NCBI GenBank assembly: GCA_045600205.1
Contig: JAZRXM010000042.1
Location: 1 to 46,936, forward strand
Reading direction: 5' to 3'
Origin: Firm-04 sp045600205
GTDB lineage: Bacteria; Bacillota; Clostridia; Oscillospirales; Ruminococcaceae
Length of the DNA stretch: 46,936 bases
Shown: piece by piece, positions 24,651 to 32,695 of the stretch
Layout of the letters: every line of letters starts with the position of its first letter
Numbering within the stretch: position 1 is the stretch's first letter
Notes under the pieces: model-generated
The model's input: the letters and a program-made list of their open reading frames with translations, nothing else
What the model was told of the DNA's origin: nothing
Databases searched by the model: none
Translations under genes and position numbers: made by a program

Positions 24651-25684
24651 CGAATCACCTGCGCAATCATTCCGCCGCCGATGACCAAGTCACCGCTGTA
24701 AATAACCGCTGACTGCCCCAAGGTCATCGCCCGCTGTGGCTCAGAAAAAGTAAGGATTGCTTCCGAATCACTCAGTTGTGATACCTTTACACCTGCTTCG
24801 CGGCGGCTATAACGCACCTTGGCGGTTAAATTCTCTTGTCCCCGCGGCATTGTGATCCAATTACAATTCACAATTCTGCATTCGGAGGCATACAATTCTT
24901 CCTCTTTACCAACTGAAACCAGATTATTCACAGCATTCTTTCCTGTAACATAAACCGGATATCCGCAAGCGATGCCCAGACCCTTACGCTGTCCGACCGT
25001 GTACTTCCACTGTCCGTCATGAGTACCGACCACTGTACCATCAGCCAATTGAAATGCACCTTCTTGCGGCTTCATTCCGTATTCAAGGGTCAAAAATGAG
25101 GCATAATCCCCATTCGGCAGAAAACAAATGTCTTGACTATCCTTGGGAATCTGTGCGAGAATACCTGCTTTTGCTGCCAACGAACGGATTTCTGTTTTCT
25201 CCATATCTGCAAGAGGAAACAAAATATGCGAAAGCTGCTCCTGTGATAACCGATACAGCATATAGCTCTGATCTTTCGTTGCATCTTTTCCACGAAGCAG
25301 CTCATATTTTCCAGACTGTTCGTTTTTTCGGATGTGAGCATAATGTCCCGTAGCAACCGCATCAAAGCCAAACTGTCGCATGAAATCAAGCATGGCGGCA
25401 AATTTCACATTCGGATTACAGACAATGCACGGATTGGGTGTGTTGCCAATTCGGTATTCATTTGCAAAATCATCCAGCACAAATTTTTTAAATCTGCAAG
25501 TGCAGTCCAACACCTCATGGCGGATACCGAGCTTTTCTGCCGTCTGTTTTGCTCCGTCAATGTCGGGTAAAACGTCCTGTTTCATCACAAGCGTTACGCC
25601 AACGACAGTATGTCCTGCCTCTTTCAAAAGATAGGCTGCAGCGGCTGAATCCACACCGCCGCTCATTCCCAGTACAACCTTCAA
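24647..25684 (-). CDS. mnmA: tRNA 2-thiouridylase MnmA
   Basis: 345 residues. MnmA adds sulfur to U34 of Lys, Glu and Gln tRNAs using ATP. The PP-loop is GMSGGVDSA (6-14). The two catalytic cysteines fall in TPNPCIVCNPNVKF and SQDICFLP, and KDATKDQSYMLY is a family mark. The start codon is TTG at 25684, supported by GGAAGGAG 8 bases ahead. It has its own promoter, divergent from that of the oadB operon, and recG overlaps its end. Confidence 0.94.
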   Translation of the reverse strand: MKVVLGMSGGVDSAAAAYLLKEAGHTVVGVTLVMKQDVLPDIDGAKQTAEKLGIRHEVLDCTCRFKKFVLDDFANEYRIGNTPNPCIVCNPNVKFAAMLDFMRQFGFDAVATGHYAHIRKNEQSGKYELLRGKDATKDQSYMLYRLSQEQLSHILFPLADMEKTEIRSLAAKAGILAQIPKDSQDICFLPNGDYASFLTLEYGMKPQEGAFQLADGTVVGTHDGQWKYTVGQRKGLGIACGYPVYVTGKNAVNNLVSVGKEEELYASECRIVNCNWITMPRGQENLTAKVRYSRREAGVKVSQLSDSEAILTFSEPQRAMTLGQSAVIYSGDLVIGGGMIAQVIR

Positions 25685-25722
25685 TTGCTTTTCTCCTTCC
25701 GTTCAAAATCGAATTTATGTTC

Positions 25723-25751
25723 AGTATATCATTTTTCCATACGCTTGTCAA
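25723..25751 (-). promoter_or_regulatory. Promoter of mnmA-recG
   Basis: Minus strand: TTGACA, 17 bases, TATACT with TGA before the -10; about 40 bases before the TTG start. Confidence 0.75.
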
Positions 25752-25782
25752 GAAAATGATTTGTTTTTTTCGTCGCAGAGGG

Positions 25783-25811
25783 TTGACTTTTTTACGCATT
25801 TATGTTATGAT
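25783..25811 (+). promoter_or_regulatory. Promoter of the riboswitch-oadB operon
   Basis: TTGACT, 17 bases, TATGAT with TGT before the -10. The start point would fall at about 25818, just before the riboswitch P1 stem. Confidence 0.75.
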
Positions 25812-25820
25812 ATTTTCTGG

Positions 25821-25924
25821 TAAAAGGGAGTAGCCTGCAAAAAAGGAATTACGATTTTGTGTTTCGTGTCGTCATGCCCGATATGCTTTCATATCCGCAC
25901 GAAATTGAAATGGCAAGACTTTTA
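25821..25924 (+). promoter_or_regulatory. yybP-ykoY (Mn2+) riboswitch aptamer
   Basis: The leader contains the yybP-ykoY hallmarks as I recall them: GGGAGTAGC after the 5' arm of P1, the internal GTCGTCA loop, and GCAAGAC before the 3' arm. P1 pairs TAAAAG (25821-25826) with CTTTTA (25919-25924). An inner stem pairs TTTCGTG with CACGAAA (25862-25868 and 25898-25904), topped by GATATG-CTTT-CATATC. This aptamer senses Mn2+ and normally turns genes on. Here it precedes oadB. A covariance-model search was not possible. Confidence 0.87.
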
Positions 25925-25967
25925 TCGCATCAGTAACCGTCTGCTGCGATAAGAGTCTTTTCTTTTT
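25917..25967 (+). terminator. Riboswitch-controlled terminator
   Basis: GACTTTTATCGCA (25917-25929) pairs with TGCGATAAGAGTC (25945-25957), extended inside by CAG/CTG, and is followed by TTTTCTTTTT. Its 5' arm contains the whole 3' arm of riboswitch P1, so the two folds exclude each other. Ligand-stabilised P1 should prevent termination, giving an ON switch. Confidence 0.88.
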
Positions 25968-26003
25968 GCAGCCATTCCACAATTGCAAAGGAAGGATTTA
26001 TCT

Positions 26004-27110
26004 ATGGAAGTTCTCTATCAGAATCTGCTCAATCTCGACTGGAAAATGGTCGTAATGTGGGCAATTGGTGCAGTACTCATCTATCTTGCAATCAAAAAAG
26101 ATATGGAGCCCAGTTTGCTCCTACCAATGGGATTTGGCGCGATTTTAGTCAATCTGCCGCTTTCAGGTGCAATCACCCAAGGTGCAGAAGAAGGTCCGTT
26201 AACCGTTTTGTATCATGCAGGAATCGCAAATGAATTGTTCCCGCTGATCCTATTTATTGGTATTGGTGCAATGATTGACTTCGGTCCGCTGCTTTCCAAC
26301 CCGATTCTGATGCTGTTTGGGGCAGCAGCACAGTTTGGTATTTTCTTCACGCTTTGTGCGGCTTCCATGCTATTTGATATCAACGATGCGGCTTCTATTG
26401 CAATTATCGGAGCAGCAGACGGTCCGACCTCAATTGTTGTCGCACAAAAACTCCATTCAAACTATATCGGCGCAATTATGGTCGCAGCATATTCCTATAT
26501 GGCTCTCGTTCCAATCATTCAGCCTCCGATCATCAAGGCTCTGACCACGAAAAAAGAACGCATGATTCGCATGGAATACACACAGCGTCCTGTATCTAAA
26601 ACCACACGCATTCTGTTTCCCATCTGTATCACCATTATCGCAGGTTTAATTGCACCTGCATCCGTTGCACTGGTCGGATTCCTCATGTTCGGTAATCTGC
26701 TGCGTGAATGCGGTGTACTGGACAACCTTTCCGAAACCGCACAAAAAGTCCTTGCAAACCTCGTGACCATTTTCCTTGGCATCACCATTGCATCTCAGAT
26801 GCAAGCTGAGAATTTCCTCAAACTGGACACCCTCCTGATTCTTGGACTGGGTCTGTTCGCTTTCATCTTTGATACCGCCGGTGGTGTCCTGTTTGCCAAA
26901 ATCCTCAACCTGTTCCTCAAAAAGAAAATCAACCCGATGATCGGTGCAGCAGGTATCTCTGCTTTCCCGATGTCAGGTCGTGTCGTACACAAAATGGCAC
27001 TCAAAGAGGACCCCACCAATTTCATCCTGATGCAGGCAACCGGTGTCAATGTATCTGGTCAGATCGCATCCGTCATTGCAGGCGGTCTGATCCTGAACTT
27101 CTTCCTCTAA
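26004..27110 (+). CDS. Na+-translocating decarboxylase beta subunit (OadB family)
   Basis: 368 residues with about ten hydrophobic helices. OadB-type subunits carry out carboxybiotin decarboxylation coupled to Na+ export in oxaloacetate, methylmalonyl-CoA or glutaconyl-CoA decarboxylases. The conserved IIGAADGPTSI motif (134-144), with its essential Asp, is present, as are AGISAFPMSGRVVHK and the typical C-terminus. The ATG at 26004 is preceded by GGAAGGA. The carboxyltransferase (alpha) and biotin-carrier genes are not in this window, so the complex cannot be named. The gene lies behind a Mn-type riboswitch, which is unexpected for this family. Confidence 0.88.
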   Translation: MEVLYQNLLNLDWKMVVMWAIGAVLIYLAIKKDMEPSLLLPMGFGAILVNLPLSGAITQGAEEGPLTVLYHAGIANELFPLILFIGIGAMIDFGPLLSNPILMLFGAAAQFGIFFTLCAASMLFDINDAASIAIIGAADGPTSIVVAQKLHSNYIGAIMVAAYSYMALVPIIQPPIIKALTTKKERMIRMEYTQRPVSKTTRILFPICITIIAGLIAPASVALVGFLMFGNLLRECGVLDNLSETAQKVLANLVTIFLGITIASQMQAENFLKLDTLLILGLGLFAFIFDTAGGVLFAKILNLFLKKKINPMIGAAGISAFPMSGRVVHKMALKEDPTNFILMQATGVNVSGQIASVIAGGLILNFFL

Positions 27111-27131
27111 TGAACGAAAGGAGCCATGCAT

Positions 27132-27296
27132 ATGTTCTGTCTAACCAATCTTCCATTTCAGTTTCATCCGTATGAATTCGTCCGCAATCTGCGCTACATG
27201 GGACTGGGAATGCTCGGCATCTTCATTGTGATCGGTGTCATTGTTGTACTGACACTCGCGCTCAATTTCTTCACCAATGATGACAAAAACTCCTGA
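27132..27296 (+). CDS. Small OadG-like gamma subunit
   Basis: 54 residues; the start at 27132 is favoured over the ATG at 27126 because AAAGGAG lies 8 bases before it. One central helix (YMGLGMLGIFIVIGVIVVL), with a GxGM start typical of OadG-type gamma chains, ends in a short charged tail. OadG anchors the alpha subunit to the beta subunit. The position directly after oadB supports the call, although the tail lacks a His-rich zinc motif. It ends 13 bases before the next gene. Confidence 0.65.
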   Translation: MFCLTNLPFQFHPYEFVRNLRYMGLGMLGIFIVIGVIVVLTLALNFFTNDDKNS

Positions 27297-27309
27297 AAGG
27301 AGATCTACC

Positions 27310-28137
27310 ATGTCTGACAAAAAAGACGCTCCGCAGGCTTCCGATTTTTTTGAAGAAACGCCAATTGTTAAACCCGAATTCAATTTACCCTCAGAAGAAG
27401 AATTTCATCCGCTTGAGGACGCCATCGGCGCAGATTATTCAAAAAAACGTCTTCCGCTTTTTCTCTTGATTCCGATCATCATTGCGGTACTGCTTTTCTT
27501 TTTCTTGCTCTACAACAATTTCTTCAATTTCTACCGTCGCACACTGTTTGGTTTGGATTTTGACTACCGAAACGGTGAATCTGTCACTGATGTTCAAATA
27601 CTTGAACAACCAATCTCCAAAACTGTTGCAGACTCCATTCCTACAGATAGCAGCCTGCAATTAAAAACAGCGGAATATTCAGTTTCAGAAGTCGGAAAAG
27701 TCGGTTCAGAGGTCACCAAATATGAGTATTTCAACTCAACCGGTGAGGAAACACTGAAAATCAAAACAGGAAAAGACAAGTTTTTCCTGAGTTCATCTGA
27801 TTCTCTGCGCCGCAATGGAGAGGGACAAATCGAAGAAAAACATTTTGGCAAATGGGACAAATCCGAAGAAAGTATCCAGAATCTACGAGCCTTTTTCTTC
27901 AGTGTGGAGTCCGATGACGATTATGAGATAAAATATCATTCCACACAAAAAGCTACCATTGAAGATGAAAACTATGACTGCGAAATTTGGCTGATGACGC
28001 GTACCGTATACAGTAGCCAATCTTATTATACGATTTATCGCTATTATCAGAACAATACGCTCAAAGGTGTACGCATTCTTTCCAATTACTCCGACATGAT
28101 GCAGATTTTTGATGTCAAGTCCTATGAATTCACATAA
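27310..28137 (+). CDS. Single-pass membrane protein of unknown function
   Basis: 275 residues from the ATG at 27310 (AAAGGAG 7 bases ahead). An acidic cytoplasmic N-terminus (1-45) is followed by one strong helix (LPLFLLIPIIIAVLLFFFLL, about 48-67) and an extracytoplasmic domain of about 200 residues rich in Tyr, Glu and Ser, apparently mostly beta strands. I do not recognise the family. Its place at the end of the riboswitch-oadB-oadG transcript, before a terminator, suggests the same regulation; a role as an accessory or sensor of the pump is only a guess. Confidence 0.7.
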   Translation: MSDKKDAPQASDFFEETPIVKPEFNLPSEEEFHPLEDAIGADYSKKRLPLFLLIPIIIAVLLFFFLLYNNFFNFYRRTLFGLDFDYRNGESVTDVQILEQPISKTVADSIPTDSSLQLKTAEYSVSEVGKVGSEVTKYEYFNSTGEETLKIKTGKDKFFLSSSDSLRRNGEGQIEEKHFGKWDKSEESIQNLRAFFFSVESDDDYEIKYHSTQKATIEDENYDCEIWLMTRTVYSSQSYYTIYRYYQNNTLKGVRILSNYSDMMQIFDVKSYEFT

Positions 28138-28143
28138 AAATGT

Positions 28144-28170
28144 CCCCGCATACATTTGCGGGGATTTTTA
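28144..28170 (+). terminator. Terminator of the oadB operon
   Basis: CCCCGCA pairs with TGCGGGG around a 6-base loop, followed by ATTTTTA. The GH9 promoter -35 begins at its end. Confidence 0.85.
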
Positions 28171-28199
28171 TTGACAAAATGTGGAAAATACGCTACAAT
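28171..28199 (+). promoter_or_regulatory. Promoter of the GH9 gene
   Basis: TTGACA, 17 bases, TACAAT; about 37 bases before the start. No TG extension. Confidence 0.75.
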
Positions 28200-28235
28200 A
28201 GAAGCACAGAAACCAGATTGAGGGAGGATTACCAC

Positions 28236-30581
28236 ATGAAAAGAAATCAGAAACGTATCTTATCATTGCTGCTTTCTGCTATGACGGCGGTATCCGTGAC
28301 ACTGCCTCCATGCTGTTCAAATACAGCTTTTGCGGCAGCCACGCCCGATAAGCAGGATTACAACGAGATTGATGCGAACTGGGCAAAGCTTTTACAGTAT
28401 TCGCTATGCTTTTATGACGCGAATATGTGCGGAACAGGTGTCATTGGGAACAATGTACTGTCATGGCGCGGCAACTGCCATACATATGATTCCGAAGTTC
28501 CTTTGGACAGCAAATCTACCAACATGAGCGATTCTTTTATCAAAGAGAATCTCGAAGCACTGGACCCCGATGGTGATGGAACCATTGACGTATCAGGCGG
28601 TTTCCATGATGCAGGTGACCATGTCAAATTCGGTCTGCCTGAAGCATATGCTGCATCTGTCGTATCATGGGGATATTACGAATTTCGGGATGCCTACGAA
28701 AAATCAGGGCAAGCAGCACATACAGAAACCATTTGCCGCTATTTCTGCGATTATTTCATGCGTTCTACATTCCGTGATGCAAACGGCAAGGTAGTCGCAT
28801 TCTGCTATCAGGTGGGTGACGGTGCCATTGACCACGCCTACTGGCAGTCCCCTGAAATTGATGCTATGGACCGTCCTGCATGGTTTGCTACAGATGCACT
28901 GCCCACAACCGATGATGTTTCGGAGTCGGCTGCAGCTTTGGCAATCAATTACTACAACTTCCTGGAAACCGACCCTGAATATGCCGAAAAATGTCTGGAT
29001 TACGCTAAGGCACTGTACGATTTTGCGGCTAGAAACGAAAAAGGCGTCGGAAAAGGTGCAGACGGTCCTGCAAGTTTTTACACCTCAAGCAAATGGGAGG
29101 ACGACTACTGTTTTGCCTCCTGCTGGCTCTATCTGATTACAAAAGATCATCAATACCTGAAAAACTGTGTTGCATATATTGATTACTACGCACCGCCCGG
29201 ATATGTACTCTGCTGGAATGATATGTGGAATGGCGTTTCAATTCTGCTGGGACGCATCCAAGAAATATACCCTGATATCTGCGAAGAATATCGTAAAGCA
29301 GCTGGCAGAAATCAATATGAGTTGATTGACTTCTGGTATATGGAAGCAAAAGCCCTCCATGCCTGCATCAATGCCGATATCGGCGAGTTAACACCTGAAG
29401 GTTACTTCTATCTGGATACATGGGGCAGCGCACGATATAATACCGCAGTACAGTTTACAGCGTTGGTTTACGACAAATACAACAAAGGCGTAGATAAATA
29501 CGATAAAGATACCTATGAGGACTACGCTTTCTCCAAATGGGCATTGGGACAAATGGAATATCTGATTGGCGATAACTCTCTCGGTCGATGCTATGTTGTC
29601 GGATACGGCGATAATGCTGCAAAATATCCGCACCATCGAGCAGCTTCGGGTCTGACAAAATGCGAGGATCCTGCGCCGCAGAAACATGTACTCTATGGTG
29701 CTTTGGTCGGCGGACCTGACCAGAATGATGAACACAATGACATCACCAAAGACTGGGTCTACAACGAGGTCACGATTGACTACAATGCAGCATTTGTCGG
29801 AGCTTGTGCAGGTCTTTACAATATGTTCGGTGAAGATTCCATGAAACCGGAGGAAAACTTTCCACCTGAAGAAGCAGAGGACGACTCCGATTTGTTCTCC
29901 GGCGATAATTTCTGGGTATCGGGCTATTGCGAAGAAAAACCTGAAACAACCGGCGCAGGTGTCACCAAACTGACGTTCTTCGTCAACACCGACTGTCTGA
30001 CAGCACATACAGATTTGTCGGTACGTTACTATTTCAGCATCGAGGAATTCAACAATGCCGAGATTCCGGGATCTTTTGTCTATCAGCACACCTATGACCA
30101 AGTGCAAACAGAAGTCGCAGACCATGCAGCAGAATTGAGCGGTCCGACAAAGTGGAAAGATGATATTTACTACATTGAAGTGGCTTGGCCTGATTATGCC
30201 ATTGCCAATTCCAATAAGAAGATTCAGATCATCCTCGGAAACTACTTTGGCGAAAATTGGGACAGCACCAATGACTGGAGCAAAAAAGGGATGGAAGACA
30301 TCGGTGAGGAATATGACAACATCGTCGGCGGAACAGAATATGCTAAACCATGCGACAATGTCTGTGTATATGCAAGCGGAAAACTGGTCGGTGGCACCGA
30401 GCCTGACGGTACCGTACCCGAAAAACAGTATCAGATTGCTCAGGTCATCCGTTTGATTCGGGCGGTAACAGGCGAAAAACCTTTTACCTCTCCGGAAGTT
30501 GCCGAACAATTTGATTTCTGTCAGGACGGCGTGATTGACTCCAAAGATATTGTCATGCTGAAACGTCTGATGCTCAAATAA
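28236..30581 (+). CDS. Secreted GH9 cellulase with CBM3c-like module and degenerate dockerin
   Basis: 781 residues from the ATG at 28236 (GGGAGG 8 bases ahead). Signal peptide to about residue 34. The GH9 domain spans about 45-530: FHDAGDHVKF holds D125 and D128 (catalytic base), YPHHRAASG is the conserved His/Arg motif, and NEVTIDYNAAF contains the acid E511. A module at about 550-715 resembles CBM3c, which in such enzymes makes the endoglucanase processive. The C-terminus (about 730-781) has only the second dockerin calcium loop, DFCQDGVIDSKD; the first repeat keeps its helix (QIAQVIRLIRAV) but not its loop. The architecture is that of cellulosomal GH9-CBM3c enzymes. Confidence 0.9.
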   Translation: MKRNQKRILSLLLSAMTAVSVTLPPCCSNTAFAAATPDKQDYNEIDANWAKLLQYSLCFYDANMCGTGVIGNNVLSWRGNCHTYDSEVPLDSKSTNMSDSFIKENLEALDPDGDGTIDVSGGFHDAGDHVKFGLPEAYAASVVSWGYYEFRDAYEKSGQAAHTETICRYFCDYFMRSTFRDANGKVVAFCYQVGDGAIDHAYWQSPEIDAMDRPAWFATDALPTTDDVSESAAALAINYYNFLETDPEYAEKCLDYAKALYDFAARNEKGVGKGADGPASFYTSSKWEDDYCFASCWLYLITKDHQYLKNCVAYIDYYAPPGYVLCWNDMWNGVSILLGRIQEIYPDICEEYRKAAGRNQYELIDFWYMEAKALHACINADIGELTPEGYFYLDTWGSARYNTAVQFTALVYDKYNKGVDKYDKDTYEDYAFSKWALGQMEYLIGDNSLGRCYVVGYGDNAAKYPHHRAASGLTKCEDPAPQKHVLYGALVGGPDQNDEHNDITKDWVYNEVTIDYNAAFVGACAGLYNMFGEDSMKPEENFPPEEAEDDSDLFSGDNFWVSGYCEEKPETTGAGVTKLTFFVNTDCLTAHTDLSVRYYFSIEEFNNAEIPGSFVYQHTYDQVQTEVADHAAELSGPTKWKDDIYYIEVAWPDYAIANSNKKIQIILGNYFGENWDSTNDWSKKGMEDIGEEYDNIVGGTEYAKPCDNVCVYASGKLVGGTEPDGTVPEKQYQIAQVIRLIRAVTGEKPFTSPEVAEQFDFCQDGVIDSKDIVMLKRLMLK

Positions 30582-30586
30582 TAATA

Positions 30587-30624
30587 AAACGGCGGTACTC
30601 CAAACAATGAGTACCGCCATTTAT
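30587..30624. terminator. Bidirectional terminator between GH9 and SGNH genes
   Basis: GGCGGTACTC pairs with GAGTACCGCC around an 8-base loop; T-rich flanks on both strands. Confidence 0.85.
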
Positions 30625-30631
30625 CATATAA

Positions 30632-31807
30632 TTATTTGTTTGTCAGCATGTTTCTCCAGTCGGAGTCTTCATTCAGCAAATCATTTGCATAGAACACCAA
30701 GATCTTCGTAGCATCACGCTCATCAACAGTTCCGTCGTGGTTCACGTCTGCGGCTGCTTCCTGCGCTGCGGTCAGATAATCCTTGTCCAGCATTGCAGAA
30801 GCAACATCCATCAGAACAAAGGTTGCGTCAATCTCATTGACGATACCGTTGCCGTCAAGATCGCCAAGCGGATACTTCATGTACTTCTGCAGCAAAGCAT
30901 AGTCATCATCCGGTAACGTGGTGAAATAATTGGTATCCATTTTCACCAGTGCAGATGCAATTTTCGTAGATTTCACATTCAATTTCAGCGTTTCCAGAAT
31001 TTCCGAAGCAATCAGTGCGTGACCAACAGCAGTCGGGTGAATATCCTTATTCTTGGAATTCACGTAAAGCCATGCGTTTCCGTCAAATCTAGCCTTGACA
31101 TCAGCAGTAGATACGGATTCCAGCTCGGAAATCGGCTTGTTGATCTTCAACAGCTGACCATTAACATACTCTTGCAATGTATTGTATTTATCCGAGAAAT
31201 CCGTTCCCTGATAGCTGGTGGTATAGAATTCCAGCGGATTGTAAACAGTCTGCATAACAAGCTTCGTGTCACTGTTGATAGCACGGATCGTTGACTCAAT
31301 GGTCGGGAAATTTGCAGCAGCAGCTTTCAGCGGATCACGTAATTTTCCCGTCAACTTGATGACAAGATTCTGAACAGCACTCTCATCCAATGCGGAAACC
31401 TTTGACACAACATCATTGATATTAAGATTGTCAGGAGTGATGCCAAGATTGGTGCTAAGGAACTCAATTGCAGGCTGCATCAAATCATTTCCACCAATGG
31501 AAATACAAATCAAATCAGCCTCTTTGACTGCTTTCTTAGCATCATCTGTTGCAAGAAGCGTAAGAAGATCGGAAGTGGTTGCACCATTCACTGCCAGATT
31601 TGTGACATCATAGCCAAGGCTTTCGCCCAGAATTGCACCATAGTTTGCCTCATCCTTCTGCAAACCGTATCCAACGGAAATGCTATCGCCAAGAATCAGA
31701 ATCTTCTTGTTCTCAGCAGAAGCAGAAAACGGCGAAACGGTTAGCGCACCGATCGCAATGGCGGATGCAGAAAGTGCTGCGGTGAATTTTCGAAACAAAA
31801 TAGACAT
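30632..31807 (-). CDS. Secreted SGNH/GDSL esterase with dockerin
   Basis: 391 residues from the ATG at 31807, with AAAGGAG 7 bases ahead. Signal peptide 1-31 (SASA). The SGNH hydrolase domain covers about 34-275: block I LGDSISVG (S42 nucleophile), block III GGND (105-108) and block V DIHPTAVGH (H257). Such enzymes often remove acetyl or other ester groups from plant polysaccharides; the substrate is not known. A complete two-repeat type I dockerin lies at about 314-378, with loops GDLDGNGIVNEID and DVNHDGTVDERD. It has its own promoter and converges on the GH9 gene. Likely cellulosomal. Confidence 0.9.
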   Translation of the reverse strand: MSILFRKFTAALSASAIAIGALTVSPFSASAENKKILILGDSISVGYGLQKDEANYGAILGESLGYDVTNLAVNGATTSDLLTLLATDDAKKAVKEADLICISIGGNDLMQPAIEFLSTNLGITPDNLNINDVVSKVSALDESAVQNLVIKLTGKLRDPLKAAAANFPTIESTIRAINSDTKLVMQTVYNPLEFYTTSYQGTDFSDKYNTLQEYVNGQLLKINKPISELESVSTADVKARFDGNAWLYVNSKNKDIHPTAVGHALIASEILETLKLNVKSTKIASALVKMDTNYFTTLPDDDYALLQKYMKYPLGDLDGNGIVNEIDATFVLMDVASAMLDKDYLTAAQEAAADVNHDGTVDERDATKILVFYANDLLNEDSDWRNMLTNK

Positions 31808-31841
31808 AGCGATACTCCTTTGAAATAAAGATTGTAACATC

Positions 31842-31870
31842 ATTTTATCAGAAACAGAAGCATTTGTCAA
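31842..31870 (-). promoter_or_regulatory. Promoter of the SGNH esterase gene
   Basis: Minus strand: TTGACA, 17 bases, TAAAAT with TGA before the -10. Confidence 0.75.
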
Positions 31871-31918
31871 CCTTTTCACTAAAATTTCCAAAATATCCCA
31901 ACCGATCTGATTAGAGGA

Positions 31919-31947
31919 TTGCAAATAGAATAAAATTGTGATATAAT
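31919..31947 (+). promoter_or_regulatory. Promoter of the two-component system
   Basis: TTGCAA, 17 bases, TATAAT with TGA before the -10; about 40 bases before the regulator start. Confidence 0.75.
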
Positions 31948-31986
31948 AGAATCAGTGTTTACTATTTTGCAGAAAGGAAGCCGATT

Positions 31987-32664
31987 ATGACAAAAATACT
32001 GCTCGTAGAAAATGACGTCCAACTTGCAAAAAATCTGATTGATTTTCTGCAAAGTGAACATTTCGAAGTCACCCACGCAACAGGACAAAAACGTGCGCTG
32101 GAGATTTTTCATGCACAAACCTTTGACGCAGTCCTGCTGGATGTTTCACTGGATGACGGCAACGGTTTTTCTGTCTGTGCGGCAATCAAGAGCGAACAGA
32201 ATCTGCCCGTGATTTTTCTGACAGCATCCGGTGATGAGTCATGCACGGTTGCTGGATTTGATGTCGGCGCGGATGATTACATCAGCAAACCTTTCCGACC
32301 ACGCGAACTCATAGCCAGAATCAAAAATGTAATTCGCCGAAGCACACCCCAATCCAATCAAATCGTTTGCCAATCACTCCGCATGGATATCGGACGCGGC
32401 ACTGTGACCAAAAATGGCGAGGAATTGTTTCTCTCAGCATTGGAATATAAGCTTTTACTGATATTTCTTTCCAATAAAGAGCAGCTTTTAACCAGAGATA
32501 CCTTGATTGACGAGTTGTGGTCCGCTTCCGGAGAATTTGTCACGGACAACACCCTGACCGTCTATATCAAACGCTTACGAGAAAAAATCGAAGATGACCC
32601 CGCACAGCCTGCAATCATCAAAACGATTCGCGGATTGGGATATAAGGCTGTGGACTCAAATTAG
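31987..32664 (+). CDS. OmpR-family response regulator
   Basis: 225 residues. Receiver domain about 1-115 with the phospho-acceptor D52 (AVLLDVSL), the switch Thr in FLTAS and the conserved Lys in DYISKPF. The C-terminal winged helix ends with TLTVYIKRLREKIEDDP and IRGLGYKA, as in OmpR/PhoB. The adjacent kinase starts 31 bases later, so they form one two-component pair. Targets are not evident; the neighbouring cell-wall hydrolase and cohesin genes are possible but unproven. Confidence 0.92.
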   Translation: MTKILLVENDVQLAKNLIDFLQSEHFEVTHATGQKRALEIFHAQTFDAVLLDVSLDDGNGFSVCAAIKSEQNLPVIFLTASGDESCTVAGFDVGADDYISKPFRPRELIARIKNVIRRSTPQSNQIVCQSLRMDIGRGTVTKNGEELFLSALEYKLLLIFLSNKEQLLTRDTLIDELWSASGEFVTDNTLTVYIKRLREKIEDDPAQPAIIKTIRGLGYKAVDSN

Positions 32665-32695
32665 TCTGAATCAGATTTTCAGGAAGATTTACGTC

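Noticed and set aside
29388..30620. Long open frame of about 410 codons on the strand opposite the GH9 gene
   Set aside because: It is antisense to a clearly recognisable GH9/CBM/dockerin coding region, has no family motif, and mirrors codon bias of the real gene.
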